A DNA stretch of 64,000 bases from Iris pallida (Eukaryota; Streptophyta; Magnoliopsida; Asparagales; Iridaceae), in assembly GCA_029216955.1 (NCBI GenBank), contig JANAVB010023996.1, positions 13,982,160-14,046,159 of the forward strand. The letters are read 5' to 3'. Position numbers and translations under genes: made by a program. The number at the start of each line of letters is the position of its first letter. Positions within the stretch are counted from its first letter, which is position 1. The notes beneath the pieces were generated by a model. The model did no database searches and had not been told where the DNA came from. It saw only the letters and a program-made list of their open reading frames with translations. Positions 43,813 through 55,200 of this stretch are shown here, piece by piece.

Positions 43813-43877
43813 CTACAAAAGAAGATCAGGCCTCGTCAGTGGCGGAACCAAAATCAGATTTAGTAGGATGTTCTTAC
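43813..43877 (-). other. Intron 2 of the antisense gene of element G
   Basis: 65 nt, donor GAG/GTAAGAAC, acceptor TTTTGTAG/GAG, phase 0, with TACTAAAT and CTGAC as branch-like sequences. It sits at the same place and phase as intron 2 of B (78 nt): both follow an acidic exon ending in Glu. Confidence 0.75.
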
Positions 43878-46174
43878 CTCTTCGGACGCCGAATCCGATG
43901 ACACCGTCGGTAACGATGCCTTCTTCTCCTTCTTCGACACAAGAGATTCAGCCCCTGTATCTGCACATCATTTCGATCGATCGCCAGAAGGTTCTGTTTG
44001 TGATGCAGAGGGGGCACCCCGTTGACCCACCCCTGACGGACGATGCGGCCGGGCCTTCACTGGCGTATCCCCAGTCGCTGCTAACTGGGTGCCTGCGATA
44101 AGGCTGGTCTCCCTGTCATATCCGGAGGGCGGGGCAACCATAACACAGTAAAATTTGGCGGCCGAGTAAAGAATGGGCGGCCGCGGATCGGGGACGGGCA
44201 ACGTAAAACGAGCTCCGGTACATCCGGCATTATAGTAATGCCAAGCTCGTGCACCATCCAACAAACTTCCAACATACCCCAGGGTATTACTGGGGTTATC
44301 CAACATCATCTGAGCATAACCAAATTGCCGCACAAAACGGCACGGCAAGTATGGTTCCAGGTAGCACTGATTCCTGTTCCGGTACACCAGATGGGACGGT
44401 CGGATACTTTGCAACCAGCGGAATCCCCATTGAGGCAGAGTGGTGGTACCTTCGCCCAGGTCCCTTAAATCCTCGTTGGCCTCAAAACCCAAATAGATGG
44501 GACCAACTTTGGTGATCTCCCAACCCTGAAGACGGGATAAAACCTTTCTACAAACCGGGACACCGGTATACGACCACCTCCTCCGATGGAAACGACGAAG
44601 GAATGCATCTCCAGCCTTATAATCTCCTTCCGAGCCTGGGCTCATCACACTGGGATGATGCAAAATCAGCCATCCCATCAAATAGTGAAATGGCAGTTCA
44701 GCACGCGGAAAGTTATTATTTCTGCCTCTGTCATGAATCACATTTCCAGCAAACTCTCTCAAACCTCGCTGCAGGTTACATACCATTGCGGGGAGAAGAG
44801 CCAAACGCCGGCCGAAAACCAGCTTCACGGCTGGCAGGATTAAGTTTCGGGTCATCCTCTCTACGGCACCGGATCCGCCCGCGAACACGCAATCCCGGAG
44901 CCATATCATCAGGTAGGATGCCAACACCGCCTTGGGTGACATCCGATAAGCAAGATGCCAGAAGCAGCTGTAGGAGCGTGCATCTGACTGCTGGTCCTCA
45001 TTTCCTCGGGGATTTTTCTCCCCTAACCTGCTCATTTCGGACAACACTTCGCTACGAGAGAGCGCCGGTGGGGTGGAAAATTGTGAGGGATCCTCCTTGT
45101 CTTGTCTAAAGACATGATCTCTCCAAGCGGTCACATGAGGCTGCGTCCCGTTCCTATCCCGTCTCTGCATATAGTAATGATGACTCGCCACTTCCTTGAA
45201 GACGGCCGTCATCTCCTCAGCCCTGTCCCCCAGGACTTGAAGTTCCTCGTTGGTGGGAAAGTACTCTTCATAGGGTTCCGACCCCCAAGGGAGTTTTGAC
45301 ACCTCGTACATCTCATGAAGTACGAACCCTAATTCCCCCACCGGAGTAAAGAAGGTCCCGGTATGGATATCAAACATCTCCAGGAGTGCGAGGAACATGT
45401 GCCTATTAAGGTCAACACCTGCCTGGGTAGCACGGATCGCGGCAGACAACCCGATCTCTCGGAGCTCAGTCCGAAATCGCGACAAGATCCAGAGCGTTAG
45501 TTTATCCCATTTGGAGACGTAATGGCACCAACCCTCCACCCGAAACTCTCCTGTCGGGTAGGAACGTTCCATCAAAAACATACGATGTGTAAAAGTCGAA
45601 GCACTATAAGCAAACGTATCAATGGGTACATCACTGAAGAGGCTCCCAGGACGTAAAGTCTGCCAAGTGTAAGAAGACCCAGACCGTACAACGGTCAAAG
45701 CATCCCTTTGGTCGGAAGTAGAATCAATTTGGATGACACCAGTCATCGCTCCCCCCTGAGAAGGGGTAAGCTCCCAAGACATTCTCCTCTGGGAAACAAG
45801 GCGACAGAAGGACGTTAAAGGCCACTGACGTTCAAGTTGCTTAACAGTCATATGCACTCCATTCGCAGTAAAGAACCAGTCCTCCTTGACCTTCAGTACT
45901 GACGAATCAGTAGAAGTGAGACGATCTCCAAACAGGAACTCAGGCTTCAGGAAGGTCACTTTATCAGATGTGGAGGGTTTAATGACTCCATGCTCCATCA
46001 TCCGTTTGAGGAACCAATACTGCTGTTCACGGATTAGGGTCATTCTCTCAGGAGGCTGATCCAGCATAAGAGCATCTTGAGCAGGGTTTATCACTTCCTC
46101 GTTATGCTCTACTCCCATTTGGTTGAAGGCAGCCTCCAAGAAAACTTCACTCAAAGGCGGGATTGCCATCGACA

Positions 46175-46439
46175 CTAGTAAAAAATCAGAAAAAAGTCAG
46201 AAGAGAACACACAAATGTGTTTAAAGGAGAAAACTGCGGCGCATCATCAGGGTTTGAACCCATGCGCGTCAGCAGTATAGCCTCGGCGCATCACCAGGGT
46301 TTGAACCCATGCGCGTCAGCAGTATAGCCTCGGCGCATCACCAGGGTTTAAACCCATGTGCGTCGGCGGGCAAAGACCGCGGCACATCATTAAAGACTCA
46401 AGGCCTATGTGCGTTGGCGTACGGACAATGAGACGTACC
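46175..46439 (-). other. Intron 1 of the antisense gene of element G
   Basis: 265 nt, donor TTG/GTACGTC, acceptor TTTTTTACTAG/TG. As in B it separates the basic MAPK exon from the domain exon. It contains the 47-bp tandem repeat. Confidence 0.6.
46238..46427. repeat. 47-bp tandem repeat in intron 1 of the antisense gene of element G
   Basis: Four units (starts 46238, 46285, 46332 and 46381), each with CGGCGCATCA, GGGTTTGAACCC (a 12-bp near-palindrome) and ATGCGCGTC. The last unit is degenerate. Confidence 0.85.
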
Positions 46440-46559
46440 AACCACCTCCGGCCGAACTTCGACAGGCCGACGAGGAACGATAGCCGCCGCAACTTCCGCG
46501 GGCTCCTTCGCTTTCTCCTTTCCCTTGCCGGTAGCGCCGCGAGGAGTCTTGGGAGCCAT

Positions 46560-46856
46560 TCTCTCGAAGAAGGAGAAGTTAGGTTTTTTTTTTGAAGAAG
46601 AAACTCTAAAGAAGCAGAGGCACAGAGAAGAAGAACTTTTCTCTCTCCAACTCTTACCTATTTATAGGGCTTGGTCGCACGCGTGAACAGATGACGTATG
46701 ATCTCAGCCGTCGCCTCGGGTTCTATGCAAGGATAGTAGTAAATAAAACCAAAAGATCATCATTAATCTTTTCGATTATCGAGGCACCATCATCATCAAC
46801 TGAGAAGAGCATGCGCCCGAACAGGCATGTGCCCAGAAATCATGCGCCCTGACCTC
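46560..46856. other. Promoter/leader of the antisense gene and 3' untranslated region of element G
   Basis: No frame. It holds the antisense TATA box and, at 46810-46850, three more CATGCGCC or CATGTGCC words. Confidence 0.55.
46658..46666 (-). promoter_or_regulatory. TATA box of the antisense gene of element G
   Basis: Plus CTATTTATA, minus TATAAATAG, about 100 bp upstream of the ATG at 46559 and outside the LTR. The arrangement matches element B. Confidence 0.7.
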
Positions 46857-46929
46857 CATGCTTCTTATTCAAAGTATTCCAAAACTTATTCAAAAGTTTT
46901 GAAAACTTTGAAGGGGGTCTTGTAGAAGC
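46857..46929 (+). other. Polypurine tract of element G within a nested inverted repeat
   Basis: AAGGGGGTCT (46911-46920) directly precedes the 3' LTR. Upstream ATGCTTCT (46858-46865) can pair with AGAAGCAT of the LTR start, TTCAAAGT with ACTTTGAA, and CAAAACTT with AAGTTTTG. The outer and middle arms match element B; the inner stem is a different sequence. Confidence 0.75.
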
Positions 46930-49201
46930 ATAGAATTTTACATCCAGAAAGCCCATGCGCCAGACACTACATGCGCCAGAACTCAGACGAAGAACTTCAC
47001 AGCAAAGTCAATAAGTATAGACATTTGAAGAAGGACTTTTTATTTATATATAAAAGTCTATTACATGTCTAGAAAAGGTTGTACAAAGGAGAATTTCTAC
47101 AAAGGGAAGAGCCTAAGTCTACAGCCAGCGGCCACCATGCACCTTCAGATAAGCGCAGCGGTCACCATGCATCTCCAGATAGGCGCAGCATCACTATGCG
47201 CCACCAGTGAGGCGCAGCAGATATCATGCGCCTCCATCCAGGCGCATCCCATCATCTCTTCAGCAGCTCAGTTATGTGCATCCCTTCAGCCAAATTCTTC
47301 CAGCCAGGCTCACCTGGCCGAGCAGAGCCCAGTTATGTGTCGCTCTTCCAACCAGGCTCGCCCGATAAATGCTTCGACACAAAGCATTTAACCCTCTGGC
47401 TGGAACCAAGAAAGAGAAGAGCACCGCAAATGCTGTGGCCAGGAGAGGCTTCGAAAGAGCCTCCAAAGCCGAAGGAAGACCGTGATCGAAACCACGGCTA
47501 AAGGAGCAGCTTTCAACATGATCAAAGTGGGGAAACCCCACTTTGCAGGAAGAGAGAGCCTTGCACCGCCATTCCGATCTACGGCTCTTCCGGAATAACG
47601 GAGACGAGGCTCGAGCATCCCTATCTTTGGATGCAACAGGCACCTTCTGCCTGCCTCAGAAGCCCTCGACTCCGTCTTTTGGATGTAACAGTCACCTTCA
47701 AGTGCATCAAAGACAACACAGCGTCTCATCTTCACCCTCGGGAGCACTTCGTCAGCAGAATACACCCGTATGTTCAAGTTCATATTGGAAGTACGTGAGG
47801 GAATAAGAAGCAAATCTTCTCTCCATGCCACTATTTATAGGCCGGGCAGATCAAACCCACGCGCCAAGTGGATGGCCCTTCGAATTCTGTGCAATGAATT
47901 TACATTAAATGGATGAACCGGACGCCTCGAATTCAGCCAAACGGCTATTTATAGCACTCGATGAGCGAGACAACCGCATCATTAAAAGACATGTCCGATG
48001 CGCCAGCCAGACAGCGCATCACACGGACGCGTCCTTCGGCATCAGGCGCATCACACAGACGCGCCCTACAGTACTCGGCGCATTATAGAGGGTGCACCCC
48101 CACACATCTCCATACCGAGTGGAACGCCATCCGACGCGCCCACTCAGCTGTCCATCGAACGTCACCAACATTAAATGCTGAACTGACATAGTTGGCAGCA
48201 CGCCTCCCAAAGTCTGAACAGTTGACAGCTTTATTCAGAAAACGAAGCGTCGGCAACGTCAGCATCATCATGACTTCCGACGGCTACTGCCACGTAGCCA
48301 CCCACATGCGCCTCTACGGCCATGCGTCCACACCCGCATGCGCTTCTACGGCCATGCGTCCAAACCAGCATGCGCCTCAAAAGCCATGCGCCTCAGACCC
48401 TTCACTGATCCCTAAAGACAGAAGAAGAGTCTCCGGTTGAAGTTTTGCATGCGCCTCAAAAGCCATGCGCCCCAGACTGATCTCTGATCCCAAAAGACAG
48501 AAGAAAAGTCGCCTGCATGCGCCTCAAAAGCCATGTGCCCCAAATGGTTTGTAACTCCTAAAGGTTATGAGCCGCAGCCTCCTCCTGCGCCCAATCCAAG
48601 GCGCAGCCCACCAGATCACTCCTCTCCACCAAATTCGAGATCTTCGAACCATGAGTCGACGACACGTGTCTTTTGACTCAACTCATCCAAGATTTCAGCA
48701 ACGAAAAGATCTTCTCTCTGCTACGTGCCGGCTCACAACAGCAGTATGAAGAGTTCTCCCCCTCGATCAGGGCGCAGCATCCATGCGCCTCCATCAGCAA
48801 CCTCCACGTGGCGTCCCCACACCGGCGCATCCTACATGCGCGCATGAGCAGCCAGCCTGCAAAACTATAAATAGAAGGATCATCCCCTTCACACACACAC
48901 AAAGACTCAGAACATAAGACTCACAGAGAATCTACAACAGAGAATCACCGGAGAGGCAGTTCTAGACACTCAACGTCTTCCTCCTCTCAGCAAGCTCCAG
49001 CACCCAGAGCAATCAACACCTTCAGAGAACCGATAACCGTCGTCAGCCGGTCAACGGAGTCAACGCTTTACCACTCGCTCCATTGGCACTAAGGACCCAA
49101 CTTAAACAAAAGTGTACTCCTAGGACTACATCTAAGTCCTATATTGTATCACTGTTCTGTTTGTATTAAGATTTCAATCAAAACAATTTTAATGGCAAAC
49201 A
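46921..49201 (+). repeat. 3' LTR of element G
   Basis: 2281 bp, same length as the 5' LTR and collinear with it. Includes the TATA box at 48866-48874 and the hairpin at 47524-47544. Confidence 0.95.
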
Positions 49202-49206
49202 AGAAT
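49202..49206. repeat. Target-site duplication of element G, right copy
   Basis: AGAAT, identical to 30692-30696; after it the antisense gene of B resumes (CTTCCGAGGTGG). Confidence 0.93.
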
Positions 49207-49506
49207 CTTCCGAGGTGGTTGAGGAGGATGATGATCATGATAGCAAGGACTCCCTTTCTTTTGGGGTGAAGAAGTAGCGGATCAATCGCTTGCCACACCA
49301 GACGAACTGGCGGAGGGTCCGTCACTTGCTACACAAGTGGAAGTAGTGAGGGAAGGACAGCCTCCCGCTGTGCCTGTCCCTCACGCAAACGAGTCAGACG
49401 TGAGTCTTCTCACGGCAGAATGACCTTTTCTGTGAAAAGAGCCGCCATTAGGTCTCGTGGGTTGCTTATTACCGAGAGGGGTGAAAATGCTGACGATCTT
49501 CCAGAG

Positions 49507-49584
49507 GTAAGACTACGTTGGAGCTATCTCCTTGTTGTGGTTTTCTTTTTCTTGGAGGTATGGCCTAATCATTTTTTTTTGTAG
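49507..49584 (+). other. Intron 2 of the antisense gene of element B
   Basis: 78 nt, donor CCAGAG/GTAAGAC, a long T run and acceptor TTTGTAG/GCATC, phase 0. Same position and phase as intron 2 of G. Confidence 0.75.
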
Positions 49585-51225
49585 GCATCTGATGAACCAG
49601 GTTCTCCTGAACCGTCTGCTGCCCCTGGAGTTGATCCGGCCCTTGCTGCTTTGATTAGTGGCATGTGTGCCACGGTCCTTTCTGCGGGGGCTCTCTCAGC
49701 GGCGGCTAAGGACTCCCAAGTTGCTGAGGCCTCGATCCGGGGTGACGAAGGTTTCCTCAGGCCTGTCTCAGAGATTGCTGAATTTTAGCAAGGCGACACC
49801 GATCTCGTCGCATCCCCTCCCGAGGGTGCTGGGGCGGAGGAGTCTATTATATTTGACTCGGAGGCCGCTGGTAGAAAGGTTGTGGTGGCCGTAGGCGAAC
49901 CTCAGCCTCCACACTCTTCTGCTGGTAAGATAAGCCAAATATTGACTAGTGAGGGGGCTTATTTGCTCTATCAACATATCCTCCAGGTCAAATCGATTCA
50001 TGGTTGTCTTGGCCCTACAGGTCCTGACCCTTTACTTCCCACAGCGGATGTTCTTTGGGAAGGCTCGACCTGCCGCGATCTGGGGGAAAGGAGCGTTTCC
50101 TCTCCTTCACCGACTCATGTCGAGGGGCCTCCTGCCAGCTCCGGACAGGTAGGGGTGGAGCTTGTTCCCGGAGCGATGGTCTCCGTCTCATCCTCTGCTG
50201 CTCATAAGGTTTCAGAGACTGACTTCTCGGCCCTGCCGAGCATTCAAGTTCTGCGGGCTGCTGAAGAGGAGTTGGCCGCTGTTCAGGCGTCCTTCCGCAC
50301 GGAGTTTGTTTCCCTCGTGGCAGGAGCGGCAGATTCTGTCGTGTCTTCTTCAGTGTTGCCAGCTACACTCCCGTTGACGTCGGCTTCTTCGGAGGCTCTG
50401 GACGAGGTGTTGCAGGATGTGGTCGACAGCTTCTATCGCCATCTAAAGAGGGGCGTAGATGCTGCCATAGAACAGGGGACCCCTTTTTCTCTGTCCTTGC
50501 GGTGCGCTCGGGGTCAGATTAAAACTTTGAAGACTCTTCTTGGTGGGGTGGGGTTGGCTGCGCTCCTGGAGCCCAAGTTGGCAGAGGCTGATCAGCTCGT
50601 GACCCGATTGCTGGTGTTACGGCAGGCTGACTTGCCCGCTGTGATTGAACGGGAGCGGGGCTTCCTTATTGCCGCTCGGGATAGGATAAAGCTTGCTCGA
50701 GACACTGCCGGGCCAGTTGTGAAAGGGGACCTTGATAAGCTTTTCGTTTCGTATGACAGGCTGGGTCGTCGAAGTCAAGCTTGTAGGGCTCGGGAGGAGG
50801 CTGCTTCTCGTGGAATAGCTGACACTAAGGAGCGGATTCTCACACTTCGGAGGGAATTGGCCTTCCTAGAGTCGGAGCTGAAGGCTGCTCATACGGAACA
50901 GAAGTCAATCGTTCAGGAGGCCGAGAAGGTTTCCCGATCTTCTGTTAACCTGGAGCGGGCTTTCAAGAAATTTGAGGACAACTGGCAAGCTCACGCTCAT
51001 ATGGAGGACGCGGCGGCGCTGACCCAAGAGGCAGAGCGTCGAGCTAAACAGAGGTTTGAGCGGTCGATTGCCTTGCTGACGGACCATCTCACGATGCTAT
51101 GTGCCCCAGAGCAGTGATCGGTTTTCTGTTTTCTTTTGCTCCTTTTCCCCTTCTTCTTTTTTTTTTCTTTTTGTTTTCATTTTGTAAGGGGTGTGATCCC
51201 AAATGATGTAGCACTTTGAATTTTG

Positions 51226-51231
51226 AATAAA
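51226..51231 (+). terminator. Poly(A) signal of the antisense gene of element B
   Basis: AATAAA in TTGAATAAATAAGC, about 110 bp after the stop at 51115-51117, preceded by T-rich sequence. Confidence 0.55.
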
Positions 51232-51500
51232 TAAGCATGTTTCAACTCATCTTCTCTTTCTTGTACTCGTGGTGTTTGTGGAATTGAACCTGCTGGAGGA
51301 TTATTTGTGGACCTGTTACCCTGGGCGTACCTTGGGTTTAGGTACGAGTAACAAATTTTGGAGAGGAATACCTAGAACAACTTTGCGATGAGACAGCTAT
51401 AGAAGTTTTTGGTATTCGAGAGAATGCTAGGGAGCAACTGGGCTCCCAGGCATGATAGGGAAGGGATGGGCATGTACTGGAGACCCAGTACAGCATCTGT

Positions 51501-51620
51501 GGTCGACTGAAGACACTTGTGGTCATCAGAGGGCATTTGTGGTAAACAGAGGACATTTGTGGTCAACAGAGGACATTTGTGATCAACAGAGGACATTTGT
51601 GGTCAACAGAGGATATTTGT
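51501..51620. repeat. 20-bp tandem repeat, six units, element B
   Basis: Units of GGTCAACAGAGGACATTTGT, head to tail without spacers; the first two are the most diverged. Confidence 0.88.
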
Positions 51621-51690
51621 GGACCTATTATCCTTGTCGTACTCCGGTTGTGGGTACAGATAATAGGTTGAAAGGTAACCGACATACTTA

Positions 51691-51895
51691 CTCAGAGGTA
51701 ATGAGGACATGGCAAGTTTGGAGGTTTCTTCTACAGAGCCTTCCTACGCAGAGGTAATGAGGACATGGCCGAAGTGGGCTCAATCAAGAGGGGGTACATA
51801 AAATGACTCAGAGGTAATGAGGACATGGAAGTTTTATGTAGGGGGTGATTTGTTTTTGGCGGAAGTGAAACGACTCAGAGGTAGCATCGACATGG
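51691..51895. repeat. Four spaced copies of a CTCAGAGGTAATGAGG repeat, element B
   Basis: About 22-bp copies at 51691, 51747, 51807 and 51874 (CTCAGAGGTA...GACATGG), spacing 56-67 bp. In reverse complement they match the repeat at 41692-41985 of element G. Confidence 0.85.
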
Positions 51896-51985
51896 TCGTT
51901 TTGGAAGTTTGTGGACCCGTTACCCTTTTCGTGCACTGAGAGTGCGGGTAGTGGATCATGAGGAAGGATCTCTTATAGGAAGAAA

Positions 51986-52230
51986 GTTCAGAGGTATGAT
52001 CATACATAACTTACTATCTGAAAGAGTGACCGGGATGTGAGTTCAGAGGCACCAGCGGGTACATGACTCGATATTAGAAAATGTGGAAATGAGTTCAGAG
52101 GCACCAACGGGTACGTGACTCGAATGATTGTAAAATGTGGGAATGAGTTTAGAGGTACCAACGGGTACATGACTCTATGCATGGAACCAGAATGTAAGTT
52201 CAGTGGTACGGGGAGGTACATAACTCGACA
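51986..52230. repeat. Five spaced copies of a GTTCAGAGGYACC repeat, element B
   Basis: AGTTCAGAGGCACC...GGGTACATGACTC-type copies starting near 51985, 52040, 52090, 52144 and 52196, spacing 50-55 bp. They share the CAGAGG core with the two groups to the left. Confidence 0.8.
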
Positions 52231-52256
52231 CTCTGAGATGTCTCGAGGTTTTTGTT

Positions 52257-55200
52257 TCAGACATAATACTTCTTCAGGAACTTGTCGTTGATGGACAACA
52301 TGAGCAAGTCTCTATTTTGTTTTGCGAGGCGGTAGGCGCCGTTGGAGAATACAGCTTCGATGATGAACGGGGCTTCCCATTTTGGTTGGAATTTACCGAC
52401 AGTTTTATGCGTCATAACCATCGGCCTCCGAACCGCCAGAACGAGATCGCCTACTTGGAATGTTCTGACCTTGACCTTCTTGTTGAAAGCTTCGGAGATT
52501 CGGGCTTGATACAGCTCAATTCGTTGCTGAGCTAACAGGCGCTTCTCGTCTAGGGCCTCCAATTCCTGTAGTCTGCGATGGTGGTTTTTGTCTGTCGTCA
52601 ACTGATGTGTGAGGGCAACGCGGAGTGAGGGGATCTGAGTCTCTAATGGGAGAATTGCCTCGCTCCCATACACTAGGGAGAATGGTGTATTCCCGGTGGC
52701 TGTTCGAACTGTGGTGCGATACGCCCATAAGCATTCGTCGAGCTTCTTATTCCAGTCGCGCTTGTTGGATGACACGAATTTCTTGAGTAGCTTGATTATG
52801 GTTTTGTTGAATGCTTCTGCTAACCCGTTGGCTGCTGGGTTGTAGGGTGTCGAAGTAATATTCTAAATTCGATGCTTGTCGCAGAACCGATAAAATATAT
52901 GGCTTGCGAATTGTGGCCCATTGTCGTGAATGATCCTTCGGGGCAGTCCAAAACGGTAGATGACATGATACGTAAGGAAGCTGATCATGTTTGAAGTTTT
53001 CACCTCTGCCAATGGGATGGCTTCCATCCATTTGGAGAAGTAATCGGTGATTGCGAGTATGAATCGGTGTCCTCTGGACGAAGGCGGGGTAATTGGGCCG
53101 ACGATGTCCATACCCCATGCTTCGAATGGCCAGGAGGCCACCGTCGGGTGTAGGAATTCAGATGGCTGGTGGATGAAGTCGGCGTGAATTTGGCAGGCTT
53201 TGCACTTTCACACATAATCTATTGCGTCTGCTACCATCGTGGGCCAGTAATAGCCCATTCGGCGAAGGCGGTCTTGCAGTTTCGGGCCAGGTTGATGGGA
53301 TCCGCAGACACCATCATGGGCTTCGCGTACGGCTTCCTTGGCTTCTGTATTTGATAGACACCGAAGTAGTAAACCATCATAGGATCGGCGATACAGCATT
53401 TTCGTCTCTGTATCATAGAAAAATCTGAGAGAACGTCTTCTGATAGAAGTAGCTTCCTTCGGATTCTCTGGCAGGATGTCGTATACTATGAAGTCGATGA
53501 ACGGCTGTCTCCAGTCCGGTGCTTCGTCGGCTGAAAGAGCAGAGTAGCTTTTAATGCATCGAATGTTATCCTTAGGACAGACCAGTTCACGGCCTATTAT
53601 GTCGACCTGATGACGAGCGTAATTTGGCACAGCTAGGGAAGCGGCCAAACCAGCTAGTGCATCAGCCTCAATATTCTGGAGTCTGGGAACATGTTCTATG
53701 AAGAATCCTTCCAGAGACGAGATGATGTCGATTGCTATTCGATGATACGGGATCATGTCTTCGTGGCGGACCTCGTATGACCCCCAAATCTGATTGACGA
53801 TTAACTGTGAGTCGCCGTATGCTTCAAGATACTCTACCCTAAGCTCCTTTAAGAGTCGGAGGCCGATGACCAGAGCGTTGTACTCAGCCACATCGTTAGA
53901 GCAGGGCTCCATGAGGGAGTAAGCGCGGTTGATCACCAATCCGGTAGGGAAAACCAGTACCACCCCAACTCCGACGACGGTGTTGCCCTTAGGTCCAGTT
54001 CTCGAAGCGTCGTCGAAGAATATTTGCCATATATCATCGTGAGAGGTTGCATGCGAGTCGACGACCTCATCTGGGATCTCTTCATATATCCTGGACGACT
54101 CCGCGCCCGGGTGGGCTGCCAAAAAGTCTGCCAGGGCTGGACCTTTGACCGCCTTTTATGGGACGAATATCATATGGTAGGGGGATAGCAATATTGCCCA
54201 TGTAGCGAGGCGAGAGCTGAGTGCCCCTGGTTTAGTCATGAGGACCCTGAGACGGTTGACTCGTGAGATCACATGTATCGTCTGTCCGGTGACATAGTGC
54301 CGTGTCTTCTGAATGGCGAACACTAGGGCAAGACATTCCTTCTCCACAGTAGTGTATCGGTGATCTGGCCCAATCATCATTCGGCTGAGGTAATATATGG
54401 CTTGTTCATGGCCTGTATCGTTGTTTTGTGCTGGTAGAGCTCCGAGGGAGTGCTCTATTGCTCGTACGTAGAGCAGGAATGGTTTTCCAGCAACCGGGGC
54501 CACCAGGACTGGAGGTTTCGACAAATATTCTTTGATGCTGTCGAAGGCCCGCTGGCATTCTTCGTCCCATACGAACGAGACGCCTTTCTTCATGAGGTGG
54601 GTGAATGGCCGACATCGCCCGGAGAGGTTAGAAATGAACCTCCTGATGTATGCTAGCCTCCTTTGAAGGCCTCTGAGTTCGCGGAGATTTTTTGGGGGAC
54701 CCATCTCCATAATTGCCTTTGTCTTCTCAGGGTCTACATGGATACCCTGGGCGGTGATGATGAAACCCAAGAACTTCTCGCTGGATACGCCCAGGAAGGA
54801 CTTCGTAGGGTTCATTTTTAAATTGTGCGCTCCCATCAGGTCGAATACCGTTCTCAGATCCTGCAGATGGTCTCCCTTACAGAGACTCTTGACGGCGATA
54901 TCATCAACATAGCACTCCACCATCTTGCGTAAGTGGTCCCGGAAGATGATACTCATGGCTCTTTGATATGTAGCGCCAGCATTTTTAAACCGAAAGGCAT
55001 GACTGTGTAGCAATACGTGCCAATCGGTGTTCGGAATGATGTGTGCTTTTCGTCGTCAGGAGACATCTTGATTTGGTTGTACCCCGAGAAGCCATCCATG
55101 AATGACATACGTTCAAAGCCGCAGGTATTATCAATCATGATATCCGTGATAGGGAGAGGGAATTCATCTTTGGGGCATGCCTCATTCAGATTGCGGAAGT

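Larger units (their letters stand above)
42199..46559 (-). pseudogene. Antisense gene of element G: plant-mobile-domain-like plus coiled coil, 3 exons
   Basis: Exon 1 46559-46440 (MAPKTPRGATGKGKEKAKEP); intron 1 46439-46175 (GTACGT...ACTAG); exon 2 46174-43878; intron 2 43877-43813 (65 nt, GTAAGA...TTTGTAG, phase 0); exon 3 43812-42199. Exon 2 encodes about 765 residues with RHMFLALLEMFDIHTGTFF, then PVGELGFVLHEMY, and later HLVYRNRNQCYLEPYLPCRF before VRQFGY: the pattern of the plant mobile domain. An acidic linker with KKEKK precedes intron 2. Exon 3 ends in a ~200-residue coiled coil. TGA at 43970-43968 and TAA at 42978-42976 interrupt an otherwise continuous frame; exon 1 is one base out of phase with exon 2 as I read it. 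It was probably functional recently. The role is unknown; possibilities are a structural, regulatory or anti-silencing factor. Confidence 0.8.
30697..49201 (+). mobile_element. Element G: complete Ty3 Tat-lineage retrotransposon, 18.5 kb
   Basis: Both LTRs are 2281 bp (30697-32977 and 46921-49201), flanked by AGAAT. Order: 5' LTR, PBS, one long gag-protease-RT-RNase H-aRNase H-integrase frame (32968-41592), repeat cluster (41692-41985), antisense gene (46559 to 42199, minus), PPT, 3' LTR. The second, archaeal-type RNase H and the lack of a chromodomain place it in the Tat lineage. The LTRs differ by roughly 2% by eye in the parts compared, so it is a fairly recent insertion into B. Three in-frame stops and an integrase active-site change disable this copy. 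Confidence 0.93.
27820..51117 (+). pseudogene. Antisense gene of element B: plant-mobile-domain-like plus coiled coil, 3 exons, broken and split by G
   Basis: Exon 1 is 27820-27961 (MAPKKAAASKAAKGK, basic and Ala-rich). Intron 1 (27962-28557) is G/GTAAGG ... TTTTTTCAG. Exon 2 (28558-30691 continuing 49207-49506) holds a region resembling the plant mobile domain: LFVALLEIYNRRTGTLFAPG, then GELGLALHEMY, and near the end LVYRNRDNVYLEPYLPSRF before CQFGY. Intron 2 (49507-49584) is GAG/GTAAGA ... TTTGTAG. Exon 3 (49585-51117) is a long coiled coil. Breaks: TAG at 28833, 29208 and 29412 and TGA near 30466, each where element G keeps Trp (28833, 29412, 30466 certain); a frameshift in a G-run near 29835; another near 30650; a TAG near 49787; then the G insertion. 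The protein role is unknown; the PMD assignment is from motif pattern only. Confidence 0.75.
51118..52256. other. Convergent intergenic region of element B
   Basis: Between the end of the antisense gene (plus) and the end of pol (minus). It holds three repeat groups and a poly(A) signal, and no credible frame. Confidence 0.7.

Noticed and set aside
43968..43970. A third intron in the antisense gene to avoid the TGA (acceptor-like GTGCAG just after it)
   Set aside because: The frame continues correctly across the TGA to the phase-0 donor at 43877, and no matching donor or equivalent intron is seen in B.
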